Source: Spatholobus suberectus (Eukaryota > Streptophyta > Magnoliopsida > Fabales > Fabaceae). From it: 64,000 nt of DNA. The notes below the pieces were generated by a model. It searched no databases and was not told the DNA's origin. It saw only the letters and a list, made by a program, of their open reading frames with translations. Below, one piece after another: positions 12,837 through 25,900 of the stretch. Position 1 is the first letter of the stretch. The number at the start of each line of letters is the position of its first letter. Location: positions 58,021,044 to 58,085,043 of the forward strand of contig CM014735.1 in NCBI GenBank assembly GCA_004329165.1. Reading direction: 5' to 3'. Both the position numbers and the translations under genes were made by a program.

Positions 12837-13345
12837 TTGAAAAAGAAATAGACTCCAAAATCTATATCATTCTAAAGTGTGTGTCAGGTTTTCAACAAAA
12901 CAAGTGATGCTCAAATCCAACAAGTACAAGAGTTACGAGTAAAATAATGACTGCTACCGCAAGGAAAAATACATAGAAAATAACATTGCATTTGAGCACA
13001 AAACTGTACTAATTGAAAAAGAAATATACCTCAAAACCTATAGCATTCTAAAGTCTTGTATTAGGTTTACATCAAAGCAAGTGGTGCTCAAACCAACAAG
13101 TACAACAAGAGTTATGCATAAAATAATGATTGCTACCATAAAGGAAATTATGCAAAATATAACAACGTATTTGAGTACAAAACTGTACTATAATCGAAAA
13201 AGAAATATACCTCAAAACATGTATCATTCTAAAGCTCTGTGATAGGTTTCCAACAAAACAAGTGGTGCTCAAACCAGCAAGTACAACAAGAATTATGCAC
13301 AAAATAATGATTGCTGCCACGAAAGAAATTATGCACAAAATAAAC
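12837..13345. repeat. Tandem repeat, ~180-bp unit, about 3 copies
   Basis: Copies start near 12837, 13011 and 13192, each with AAAGAAATA, then ATCATTCTAAAG (or AGCATTCTAAAG), then CAAGTGGTGCTCAAA or a variant, then an AAAATAATGA block. A partial fourth copy precedes the Helitron-like element. Open frames across the array simply repeat the same translated unit and are not credible genes. Confidence 0.8.
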
Positions 13346-13756
13346 AGTGCTTAAATCCAACAAATACATGGATAGAGAAAAACACGAAAGACAAACCAGA
13401 CAGATAGAGAAGGTCATGGCAGTATTCGTGACATTGAGAAGTTTGAAATGAAAACTGAAGGAGAAGATAAAGAAAGTAGTGGTAGAGAAAATGGTACTTT
13501 TCTTGAAAATAAATTATTATTTTTTTTCTGAATGAAAACAAATTATCAAACACATTAAAATCCAGCCCACTACATTAATTGAACTGTCCAAAATTAAGCA
13601 AAGTTGGGGCACAAACGTTAGAAAATTCACTCCCATCACCAACCGTTGAAATCCGTACAGCTTTTTGGGAAGAAATAGCTGTTGTCATTGTAGTCCAAAT
13701 TTTGATGATTAATTTTATTTTATTTATATTTTTTGGATTAATTTTATTTTCTTTTA
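13346..13756. other. Intergenic, no gene seen
   Basis: No supported coding region or recognisable element. Confidence 0.6.
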
Positions 13757-14556
13757 CGCTCCATTTGGTAGTGCGGAGATAGTGAAGAAAGGAGTGGAAA
13801 GTGTGATGAAAAAAAGAGAAGTAATGAATTTCTTCACGTTTGGTTGTGCAGAAGTAAGTGCGAAATTTTTAAATTGTGTGGATCCCATGTCGAATTTGGC
13901 CCCCCAAATTTGCGAAGAAATGCAAAAAAGATTTCTGTTTCGTTAAATGCCCCTGCATTTTTTATTTTATTTCTCCATCCTCCTCGAGCAATCCGTCTCT
14001 ATCTTTTGTGTTGAGCCTGAGCTCCTCTTGTCTTTGCCTGTAGCTCAAAAATCACAATTTCATGGAACAAAGAAAACAAATATGTGAAACACATTCGAAT
14101 ATGTGTTTTGAAATCCGAAATTCAATTTTTAAAATTAAATAAATATATAAATAATTACTAATATATATATATATATATATAAAACTTGAAACATGTAATT
14201 GTTTTAAATTTCTTTTCTGTAGCACCATATATTTGATTTTGCTACTCACATAATTGGATATATTGCACTGTTACATAACAGTGCCATGTATTCGATTATG
14301 TGAGTAGCATAATCGAATATATGTTTTCATTGGACTTTTTCGATAGATAACTCAGTAAAAAAAACAAGGGTATAAATATAATTTTATTCTTTTATTTAAA
14401 ATACTAAAAAGTTAAAAAGTATATTTTTATTATATTTTCTCTCTATTTCTCTCAAACAAACAATTTTTACTTCTTTTTTATTTTTTACATACTTTTTTAT
14501 TTTTTACCTACTTCCTCTCTCACTATTTCTTTCTTTCTTTCTTATCAAACATAGTG
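13757..14556. mobile_element. PIF/Harbinger-like MITE, ~800 bp, with internal foldback
   Basis: The left end CGCTCCATTTGGTAG and right end ATCAAACATAGTG are imperfect inverted repeats flanked by TTA at 13754-13756 and 14557-14559. The element has no transposase frame. At its centre is a long hairpin (14226-14323), annotated separately. The ends are degenerate, so the class rests on TTA flanks and general layout. Confidence 0.5.
14226..14323. repeat. Long foldback (hairpin), ~49-bp arms
   Basis: The left arm, containing GCTACTCACATAAT, pairs with the right arm, containing ATTATGTGAGTAGC, with few mismatches and almost no loop. The outer parts (CATATATTTGATTTT and its inverse) extend the pairing. 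The structure could be extruded in DNA or form a long hairpin in RNA. Confidence 0.8.
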
Positions 14557-15667
14557 TTAAGGTACGAAGAGTTGCCGTCACAACTTCGTGCGGTTGTGAG
14601 GGAGCTCGCTGTAGTTTGTACAAAATGCAAGTAAGACCTTTTCTTTTCTTTTTATTTAATTTTCCACGCCTGTCATCCTCTCCTAATCTTTTTTTTTTCG
14701 TTTTCTTTTAAATAATCATTCAATTTCATAGCACGCATGCGTGTATTTTACATGGCTAAAATATAATTTGGTTTTCATCTTAATTTTAGTGCATGTGCAT
14801 GGTTGGGAAAGATCAATTTCTCAAAAATCGATTATTTTTAAAAACTCTCTCGATAAATAATTATTTTCCCACCTTTAAGTTCATTATATTTATAACAAAG
14901 TATCAAATCCAATAAAACTTTAATATTTTCTTTTTAGATTTACATATGCTTTTGATCTTATAAATATAACCAAATTTTGTTTGTCTTTTATTTTTTGTTG
15001 GTTTTCGTAAATTTTAATTTTTTTTAAAATGGTTGTTCCTGTCATCATTCAACAGTGATGTAACTTGCATTTAGTTATACAATGTTTGTGATCATTATGA
15101 AATATTATGTAATATGACACATGTAGATACATGCTACATCATCAATAATTGTTGACAGAATCATTTTAAAAAATTTGAAAATTTATAGGGACAAAATGTA
15201 ACAATTTCATTTTTTAAAAGACTAAAACCAAATTTTACTATATTTAAAAGGATTAAAAATACATTTTATCCTAATTTTATAGTTTCAATCTCATGAATAA
15301 ACTAAATAGTTTGAAAACAAATATTTTTCATTTTATTCTATTTCATTATTAAATTTTATACTATTTTGAACATTTTCAAAATATAATTAAATAAAAAATT
15401 TATTTTTAATATTTTTTATTTCAGTGATAAATTAAAATAAACATTATCTTTACAAACATAAAGTATCTAACAATATTTTTGAATCTAACCCATATAAATA
15501 TTTGATTCTCAGAACTGTATATTTAAAAGCTAAATTTAATAACATTTTTAAATGCAATATAATACTTAAAAATAATCAATAAAATATATTAAAACCAACT
15601 ATATATTCATCGTGACTACTCAAATAATTATTAATTGATTAATTCATTTATCAATTAAGTTAAGAGA

Positions 15668-15848
15668 AAATATGTTATACACTGACAATATAAAGCAGTT
15701 TTATACTGTCATTCAATTACAAACTACCATGTATGGTAAGTTTGTTGACTTTTATGATAATTATCTTAAAAGTCATACTAATAGTAATTTATTATTGGTT
15801 GATAGTGTAAAATTTTTTACACTAACAATTTATAGTAATTAAACTCTT
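15668..15848. mobile_element. Short MITE-like repeat (TTGACTTTTATAATAATTA family), copy 1
   Basis: It carries TATACACTGACAATATAAA near the left end and an imperfect inverse (TTTTTTACACTAACAATTTA) near the right. In the middle is the block GTAAGTTTGTTGACTTTTAT. Related copies occur at 28128-28296, 39158-39318 and 63430-63600. The superfamily is not determined. Confidence 0.6.
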
Positions 15849-16012
15849 AAGTTATTTTAAAAAACTAGTGTAATTTTATTTTATAATTGATTTGATACAC
15901 ACACGCGAATATATTTTAAACAATATTATATTAAGAATTATATTTAAACTTTAACAGTTAGACAATTTGAAATGTGTTCTAGTAAACTATTAATTTTTTA
16001 TCTTCTTATTAT

Positions 16013-16262
16013 TGTTATTTGTCGAATTTGATTCTCTCATTTTTTATTTTTTGTGAATTAGATCCTCAATATTTTAATTGTTCAATTTTCAGTAGAGTGT
16101 TGAGATAAATATGCTAACATGAGTGCACAATAAGGTGTCACATTAACATTTTTATTAAATATTAAATGTTAAGTTAATGAATGAACTAAAATTACACAAT
16201 TAACATAATGAGTGGATCAAATTCGCGAAAAAAATAGAGGGACTCAATTTGAGAAATAATGA
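16013..16262. mobile_element. Foldback MITE, ~250 bp
   Basis: The left arm (GTCGAATTTGATTCTCTC onward) and right arm (ending GGACTCAATTTGAGAAATA) are imperfect inverted repeats of about 50 bp, both containing the complement of AGAGGATCAAATTCRCAAAA-type sequence. No target duplication was resolved. Confidence 0.5.
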
Positions 16263-16424
16263 TAGTAATGGACTAAAACTACAATTAACCAAAAATATTA
16301 CTACTCTATAGCTTTTTCATTAATAATTTCATTATTCCATCAAATAAAATAATTAATATTTTATTTTAAAATTAAATAAAAATTTATATGATATTATCTA
16401 TGTAATTTGTTTAAAATGTTATGT

Positions 16425-16473
<49 letters not shown>

Positions 16474-17280
16474 CTAACAAATCATATAAAATAAATCAAA
16501 TCAAATAGATATTTATTTTTATTAAAAAATACAAAAATTGAACTCACCTTAATTAATGTTATTCATATAAAAAATTAAGTGTTATTAATGAAATATATAA
16601 AAAATTAAATTAAATAAATATCATTCAAATATTTTTTTTATTAGAACTTGTAAGGATAAATTTATAAATAAATAAAAATATAATACTAAATGAATATTAT
16701 ATTAATTTATATTTTATTTTTCTATATTTAAGATCTATATATATATATATATATAATTTTTTTTACTATATTAAAATTATTATATTTTTTATTGATTTTC
16801 ATTTGATTTTTTTTAAAATAACTATAAAAATGTAAAAAATTAAAATAAAAAAACAAAAGAGTACATAAATATGTAAATAAAATAATAAATTAAAAATAGT
16901 GAAGAAAAATACCATAAGCAATTTTAATAGAAGAACTTTAATATTTTATATAAATAAGTTAATAATTTTATAACATATTTACAACTTAAATTTGAACAAA
17001 AATCTTTTATTTTAACTTTAAACAAATAATTATTTCTTTAAAATAAAATAAACAAAACACACTCTTACTAAAATAATTTGTCAACACATTAAAAGTTTTA
17101 AAATTAATTTATATGGATAAGAAATTTCGAAAACCAAATTAGCATAAATAGCATCCTTTAGTCAGGCCTTAAATTATGGTAGCCACAACTATACTAAACT
17201 TAGTCACTGTTACACGCTTATCAATTAAAGTAATATTAAAGTGACAACATGTCTGTTTTGCATTTCTTTACTTGACTTTG

Positions 17281-17693
17281 TTTCCTTCCATCGCCCCATC
17301 TCTTTCTCTCTCTCCACTTGCTTTCGGTAAGTCATCAAACTCTCATATTTTTGGTATATTCCACACTTTCTCTCTCTTCAGTCTCCTGAGAAGCTAGTTT
17401 AGTGCCATTGTAGTTGTGGAAAGTTGGAACCCCTTCATGGTTGCTGAAGTTCATTCAATAGGCACCTAAGTCAGTCTCATAATAATTAATGCTATTGAAG
17501 CTATATAGGTTTGTGTTCATTTACAGCATTTGGAAGAAGCAAAAGGGTTGGTAGCTGAAATTCACACTTACAACAGCAAAACTTTTCCATAAAATAAGGA
17601 ATCAAACATTTCCTGAATTGGGTTCTCATCAAATCAGGATCTGCTACTTCAGTGCTTTGCTGTTTTGTCTTCTAGCTTCTTCTGGAGTTTTCC
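17281..17693 (+). promoter_or_regulatory. Presumed 5' leader of the NEK6-like gene
   Basis: A CT-rich stretch (about 17290-17325) is followed by a good splice donor, CGGTAAGTC, at 17326-17328. An acceptor-like TTTACAG lies at about 17520-17526. This fits a spliced 5' leader ahead of the ATG at 17694. No convincing TATA box is seen. The exact transcription start and leader intron are inference. Confidence 0.4.
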
Positions 17694-19891
17694 ATGGAGA
17701 GTAGTGGCAAGATGGAAGACTATGAAGTGATTCAGCAAATTGGAAGAGGAGCACTTGGTGCAACTTTTCTTGTTCTACACAAGATTGAGAAAAAGAGGTA
17801 AGGCACTGTTACCTTTTGTTTGTGTGTGTGTATGTGTGTTCTGAGTAATTGCTGGTGTGTTCTGCGTAATTGCTGGAACCATGCAACATGAACTCTTGAA
17901 GATCTCTTTTTTGGTCAGAATTGGATTACCCCACAAAGAAATTTTCAATCTTTTTGATATTTTGGTGGTCAATTGTGGCACTTGAAGCCCTGCAAGTTCA
18001 ATAGGAGGTAGCTTTTAACATGGACCATAGAAGAATCCATTTTCAGCTCAGAAATGGACAACCCCAGAAAAAATAAATTCTATTGTTTAGGACTAAAATC
18101 CGTGCTATTTCAATAGCAGTTTTGCTTTTCAGCTTCAGTTCTTTAATCCTTTTCATGATGAAAATTTCATGTCTCCTGTAGGTATGTGCTGAAGAAAATT
18201 CGCTTGGCCAAACAAGCAGACAAGTCCAAAGTGACAGCACAACAAGAGGTTGGTGTAACAAACCCTTCTACATAATGCATATAATCAGTGTCTACCAGGC
18301 AATTATTATTTATTGGTATTATCTTCTCTTGTTTTCTTACTTTCTATCCTAATTGATAGGACTGTTTTGTGCAAATTATGAACACTACTGTTTTGGTTCT
18401 GCCTTTTACTTATTGTTTCTATTTTGAAGTGGTTTTTAATCTGTCCCATCACCAAAGAATAAATAGTAATGATTGATCCGTTTCCTACTATCTTTTTGAG
18501 TCATGCATGGCTCAACCTACCTAGTTACTTGTATTTCTGAATATCTTTATCTTCCATGATGATCTATGAACATGCCATAGCTGGTTATGCTTCATTCCTG
18601 CTACAGATAAACCAGTCATCTGAATATGAGTTAATTCCAGAAGCAACATTCCTTCTGCACAGACACAGACAGAGACTAAAAAACATACCAGTAAACTCAA
18701 ATTGAATTTCATTTCATTTGATGAAACCTTGTAGGTCCTCCACTACTCTTCATTGTCTTTTGAAGTACTGATCAAACTTCTACTCCAGAGTAGAGGATAT
18801 TTGTCTTTTGAATTTTATTATGCTTACAAAATGCTATGAGCACCATGTGATATGACATTTTTATTTGAGCCAAGTACCATCTGACTTCTGAAGTTAATTT
18901 TTCTTTAATATAATATTATTAATAATGGTTTCACTGACTTCATTGCTGAGAGATTCTCCTTCATGGTTTTGAATGAGTGTTTTGTTACCTTCGTAGTTTT
19001 GACAAAAAATGGTAATATTGTCTCTCTTTCTGTTTCAGATGGACCTGATTGCAAAACTAAATTACCGTTATATTGTGGAGTACAAAGATGCTTGGGTGGA
19101 GAAGGTAAAGACACAGTCTTTCTTTCCTTTCCTTTTTTTTTTTGCTGAATTTTCAATTGTACTTTTATATATTGCTGAAAAATTAAGTTTGAAGTTCTAT
19201 AGAATTTATAGGCTTATTTAAATGTTCATGAATCCTTAATATTTATGCTATTTTTATGTTATGTAGGAGGACTACATATGCATTATAACTGGCTATTGTG
19301 AAGGAGGTGACATGTAAGTACGGTAATATCTGTTAGTGACACTGATTGTTTCTAGCATAAATTAAGGATCTGAGTTTTCATTGTTTCTGATTACAGAGAA
19401 TGCCATATAATGATATCTAAGAAGTAAAATGTTTTATTAGCTATCTGCATGTAACCTATTTACCTAAAAACCTAAGCATTAGGTAGGATTCCAAGAATGA
19501 TTTCACAACTCTTAAATCTTAACACATCCCTTTGGGTGAAAGCCTGCTAGACTTGAAATATGGATGAAATACAAACTTCTATCTTGTATGGAAGCTACAC
19601 TGAACTTCATACTGAGTTCTATCCTCGGAAGGAAAATGTTATTTTAAAATTTTAATTACTAGGAAGTGACAAGTATTGAACTTTAGATTTGTTCAATTTG
19701 ATTGTAATACTATGTTATGTAAATTCTTGACCTAAAAGTTTAAGCTGTTAGACAAAGGCCTAGAAATTTTTTAAAAACTCTGGAATATAAGTGATCTGTA
19801 ACATGTCATGTAGAGATTCTTTTAGGATTCTTGTTGATTGATGCTTAATTTTTTGCAATAACATAAATGACCTTTCTACATAGAATCTTGG

Positions 19892-19942
<51 letters not shown>

Positions 19943-22900
19943 GTATATATATATACATATATGTATATATATATATAACGTCGGTAATTTTAATCACCTT
20001 CTAAGATTGAAATGGAATACCTTGGCATAAAGGCTTTGGGATTCTGTGGGTCTCGTGTATTATAAAACATAGCATATATGTTTAGTGTACATTTATATGA
20101 CACTTGAGAGCATTATAACTTGTTACCTAATGTCTAAATAATGGAATATTACATTCTTCTGGAGCAGGGCTGCGAATATAAAGAAAGCTCGGGGATCTTA
20201 TTTTTCGGAGGAGGTAACTAATAAGGTTTTATGTTCCATTCCATAGTGTTTGTTTGGCTGGGGGACAACGGAAGGAAAGGGAGGGAGGGAAATGTTTTGA
20301 GTAAACCTCCCCCTTATTTGGGAGTCTTTGCAAGTTAGGAATTATCATGTAACCTTTGGCCCAAAAAAAAATGGAAGGAAACTCTGTACTAAACCTCTCA
20401 ACTTCCATTTGCCTTCATTCTCTCTGGATTCCTTTTCTTTATTTCTTACCCACTCTGCATTGCAATTTTCTCCAATAGAAAGTCTGCAAATGGTTGACCC
20501 AGTTGTTACTAGCTGTGGACTACCTTCACTCCAATCGGGTACTCCACAGAGATCTTAAGGTACCTCTTATTCTTATATCCTGGCAAAGAAATCCTTACAC
20601 GGTGTTTATATTAATGCAACTTAATTTAATTTCAGTGTTCCAACATATTCCTTACCAAAGAAAATAACATTCGGCTAGGTATGAAGGCATTATACTTTCA
20701 ATGCTCATCACTTTGGGTTTCCATGTACCATGTTGTCTAAAGAAAAATATGTATTACATGGACCCTGCAGGTGAATTTGGTCTTGCAAAGCTTCTTAATG
20801 AAGACCTTGCTTCCCCGGTAATGTATATGTTAATATCTTAGCATTAGCTGCTGCCTTCTTCAAGAAACTTTTTTGCAGTTGTTCCCCTGATAGTGGATTG
20901 ACATGCCAAGTAATTGATGATTTTTAACTAAAAATGAATAACTTTTGCATTCTTTCCTTAAACCTTGTATCGCTAATGACAATGCTACTTAACTAAATCT
21001 ACATATTGAAGTCTTTTTGTTGTTTGCATCCTTCTTATATCTTTTGTAGGCTGTTGGAACTCTAAAGTACATGTGTCCTGAGGCCATTGCTGGTATGGCT
21101 TATGGTTATAAATCTGATATGTGGTCACTTGGTAAGAATTACATATGCCTGATTCTAGTTGACAAAGTCATATGCCATGATATCTGACCTTGTGTAAGAA
21201 TGGTGTCTCTTTGTATGTAAAGGTTGCTGCATGTTTGAAATTGTTGCACATCAACCAGCATTTCGTGCTCCAGTAAGAACAAAACCGAACCATCTATAAG
21301 AGTTTGATGTTATTACTGACAATGAAGTGTCTCCAGTATATGTTTAAGTGAAATAATTTGATGACTCATGAATGAATCAAACAGGAAAGGGCAGGACTTA
21401 TCAATAAAATAAATCGATCCTCCATTTCTCCACTGCCAATTGTCTACTCGTCCACACTGTAAGTAACTTCTTCGTGTGAGAATATCTACAAAATATTCTG
21501 AATATATCTGGTGTATCTTAGAATGTTCTAGAATAGGTTAAGAAGATCTTATGTACTCAATTAGTAATCTAATTGAGGAAGCAATTGTAGGAGTTGTTTT
21601 GTTTCCTAATTTTATTATGTTTCCTTATTTAATTAGGGTTATTAATCTTATTGTATTAGTGAGCTTGGGTTTATACTAATGCCATCCCAATACTTAACAT
21701 AATTTATACTTCTGTTGGAAATAATCATAGTTAATGCACTTAGGAAATGGTATGTTCATGTATCACATGATAAAATGCATTTAATACTCATAGGATTAGT
21801 GTCTAAGAAGTTGCACTTGATTAATGGTAGACTAGGAAATAGTGTCTGCTAATTCTATTGACTGTTGACTAGGAAATATGGATGACATGCAGAACCTATG
21901 TATCACATTTTTACTAAATAACAAAGCATTTCCATTCTGTAAATTCTTTCTATAATATTCTGTTCTATCTTCCTCTAAATCTCTCCCTCTATATTCAACA
22001 GTTTAAATTGAAAACCACTGTTAGTATTTGCAGTATATCATAATACACCATGGTAATCTAATATGTTATTATTCATGGTCTTTGTTCTCTCTTTTCCTCC
22101 TTCCCTACCAAAACCGTCTCTTTGCCCCATAATTATTTCCTTACTGTTGGCTGTGCACCAATTACTGAAACTAAAATTCTAGTTTTTCCTTATGTGCATT
22201 AGTTTCATATTTTCTTTCTTCCCTGTTTGGTGTTACAATTAATTTTCCAATGCTGGCATAGCATTGATGGAGAGTGAGAATGATAGACTACATCTCTCCC
22301 CACTGAGGTGGTGAGTCTGGTGATGTCCCTTTTTGTCAACAATCATTTCAATGGTGACATCTCTTCCTGCCAACAATCATTCTGTTGGTGATGTCGCTTC
22401 TTGCCGATGATCATTTTGGCAGTGAGATCTCTGCCCACCACTAACTATCATACACAGTAAATCATCATACTGGTGGTGATTTCTCCTATCTCACTAATGA
22501 GTCACACTAGTGATGAATTATCTATTGGATGCAATTTACACCAGGTTCCCACTGACAAATCTTACTGGTGGTGATTTCTGCCCTCAATTGATGAGTAATA
22601 TGATAGAAACTGGTTCAGATACAAATGAAGGAATGAATCTCATTAAGAACCCTAATTCTTAATCCTGGTCCCAATGTGGTTTCAGAATCATGAACAAAGT
22701 AAAAACAATGAAATGAACATTCCTAGACTTTCAAGAGGTCCAAATCTCTCCCAATTCCTTTACAAATTCCCACACAATGAATCACTCCCCTCTCAACCCT
22801 TCTCCCTATTTATATACACATCCTCAGCCACTTGACTTACTAACTGAGTAACCCTCTAACTGACTAACTGACCCGTAACTAACTAACTAACTAACTAACT

Positions 22901-25900
22901 AAGGCTCTCAACTAACAGATCTATCATAATACCAGTGATGAATTCTCTATTGGCTGTAATATAAACTAGCTTTAATCTTAAACTCTTAATACACACTCAG
23001 CTTCAGTTTTTAAGTTTTGGGGGCCACTAAATTTTCTTTCAATTTGAAGCTTCCAAATGCTTTTTGTGATGGACTTGGAGAAGTTTGGGCCTTGTCTCTT
23101 AGTCATTCTAGCCATGCATATCTGGAGTTGTCTTTCCAACTATGGTTATAGCTGACATTATTTTCAGAATTATTTTCTTTTAGTTTGTTTAATTGTGACA
23201 AGCTTAAGACTTTAGTAAGCTTTAGCTTCAAGGAAAGTTTTAGAATATGTACAAAATATCTCAGAATATATTTAATGTGTCTTAAAATATTTTAGAATAT
23301 CTCTGTATATTATAGAAGTCCTAAGAATAATATTATGTAATCAAGTAGACATCATATTTGTGAAGCAATCTTGAGAGTTGTTTCTTAATTTTATTATGTT
23401 TCCTTATTTAGTCATTGCTAGCAATTTTATTTTATTAGCTTGTGCTGTGTGCTTGGGCTTGTTTGAGTAGTGATACTCCATAACCTTATTAATTTAATAC
23501 TATAAGCATGTTTGGAGAGGCTTTTTTTTAGCAGAAATAATTGCTTATTTTTCAAAAGCTCTCTCAGAAAGCTGGCAAAAATAGGCAATCGTTTCTCCAA
23601 AATAAGTTGAACCAAACATGCACAAAATAGCATCATTGGATTACTATTTTGTATCAAATAATTACACATCATAATACACCTTTACATTCTAATATCTTGT
23701 TATTTAGAATCCGTGTTCTCTTTTCCTCCTTCACTACCAAAACCACAATTTGAACACCTAAAAACCATTAGCAGTCATGCCGCTGTCATGCTTTTTGCCA
23801 TCTAAGCTTTTAAAAATTATTATATCTATTTAAATCCTACAAAAATCTAGCAGCAATACCTTCATTTGCTTTAAATATATCATTGAAATGATAAACTGAA
23901 GCAAGAAGATTTATGTCATTTATGTGTAACAGGAAACAACTTATCAAGAGCATGCTGAGGAAAAACCCAGAACATAGACCAACAGTGAGTTCAGCTGAGC
24001 TTTTCTTGTGTAATTCATTAATGTGGAGCTGTTCATTCTTACACTGCTCTTTGTTGACAGGCATCTGAATTATTAAGGCATCCTCATTTACAACCTTTTG
24101 TTCTTCGCTGTCGTAATGCATCATCTATTTTTCTACCAGTACATCTTATAAGTAGTAACTCAAAGGATAAAACAAAAAACAAATCTAGTGGTGGCAAAGA
24201 CCATTGGGACAAGGAGCCAGAATTAGCGGGATTAGTAAATCGTTTGGAACGAATTTATCCGATTGAGGGAAATGTAGGTGTACAGACTCGGAACCGGCCT
24301 AATGATGTCAAGCTAGCAGTGTCAACCAGTGCGCAAGACAACCTTGAGACTAAAATGGTTGATTCTACCAGCTACACTCTGGAATTTTCTACTAGTATTA
24401 GTGGCTCAAAAGACGGCTCAACAACATCTGAATCAACTGTTTGCAGTGTGTGCAAGGAAGGAGACTTTAAAAATAAACTTGCAAGGGACATGGTTGACAG
24501 TGAGATCACTTCAAAGAGTACACTAGATTCTGTGCTTGAAGAACAAGGATTTGCTGCTCACAAGTCATATGCAATTGACATAAATGCAGAGATTAATAAA
24601 GTTGAAGATACTTTTTCTAATGAAGATTTCAATACAGATGAAGCACTGAGCGAAGGTGCCAAACCTGAGGACTACGGTAAATCAATAATGTCCAGTGAAG
24701 ACAGCAATAGTAATGATAAAGACGAGTCCATTGATGAGATCACATCAAAGAGTACACTACATTCTCTGCATGAAGAACAAGGATTTACAGATGAACATTT
24801 TCAGAAGTCAGATGTGATTGACACAAATGCAGTGGCTACAAAAGTTGAAGATAATTTTTCCAATGAACGTTTTGACAAAACTGAAGCAGAGAGGGAAAAT
24901 GCCAAATCCGAGTACTCTGGAAAATCATTAGAGTCCAGTGAAAACAGCATCGGTAATGATAACAATGGGTTCATTGATGAGATCACATCAAATTCTGTGC
25001 ATGAAGAACGAGGATTTACAGCGGAACATTTTCAGAAGTCAGATGTGATTGACACAAATGCAGTGGCTACAAAAGTTGAAGATAATTTTTCCAATGAAGG
25101 TTTTGATAAAACTGAAGCAAAGAGGGAAAATGCTGAACCTCAGGACTCCAGAAAATTAGTAGTATCCAGTGAAAACAGTGATGGTAATGATAAAGATGTG
25201 TCCATTGATGAGATTGCATCAAAGAATACGCTAGATTCTGTGCATGAAGAGCAAGGCTTTGCAGCTGAACATGTTCAAAAGTCAGATGTTGTAGACATAA
25301 ATGCAGCGGCTTCAAAAGCTGAAGATGAATTTTCTAATGAAGGCTTTGATAAAGCTGAAGCACAGAGGAAAGATGTCAAACCTGAGAGCTCCAGTAAATC
25401 AATAATTTCCTGTGAAAACAGCAATGATAATGATGAAGATGGATCTGGTGTTGCGAGTATGCTAGATTCTGTAGGTGAAGAGCAAGGACTTGCTGCTGAA
25501 CATTTTCAGAAGTCTGATGCTATTGACATAAATACAGTGACTACAGTAGTTGAAGGTAAAGTTTCCAATGAAGGTTTTGATAAAGCTGAAACACAGGAGA
25601 AAGATGCTAAACCTGAGGCCTCCGGTAAATCGATGTCCAGTGAAGACAGCAACAGCAATGATAAAGATGGGTCCATCGATGAGGAAAGGCCATCAGCAAT
25701 AGCACATCCTGTTAAGTTTGAACAAGAAATTGAACCTGGAAGCTGCTTGAAGGAAAATGAAAACCCTGAAGCATTTACAGAAGGCTCACACATGGACAGC
25801 TTGACTTCTGAGAGTAACAATACGCATCTAGGTAAGGATGAAGGCGGTGAAAACACAGTCACAATCAGTTCGATGCAAGATGACAATGCTGTCATGGTCA

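Larger units (their letters stand above)
14560..17280. other. AT-rich intergenic with MITE remnants
   Basis: No gene is supported. The region holds a MITE-like copy at 15668-15848, a foldback element at 16013-16262, a TA microsatellite at about 16428-16469 and a short one at 16738-16755. The final part, from about 17280, is the presumed promoter and 5' leader of the kinase gene. Confidence 0.6.
21459..23932. other. Large intron 11 of the kinase gene, built from retroelement remnants
   Basis: At 2.47 kb this is by far the longest intron. It contains two diverged direct copies of an LTR-like sequence (21479-22114 and 23243-23750), a 34-bp minisatellite (22320-22455), a solo LTR with perfect target duplication (22601-22926) and a small foldback MITE (23506-23621). 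Confidence 0.75.

Noticed and set aside
13072..13553. Open frames on the minus strand across the 180-bp repeat array
   Set aside because: They repeat the same translated unit and are a consequence of the tandem repeat.
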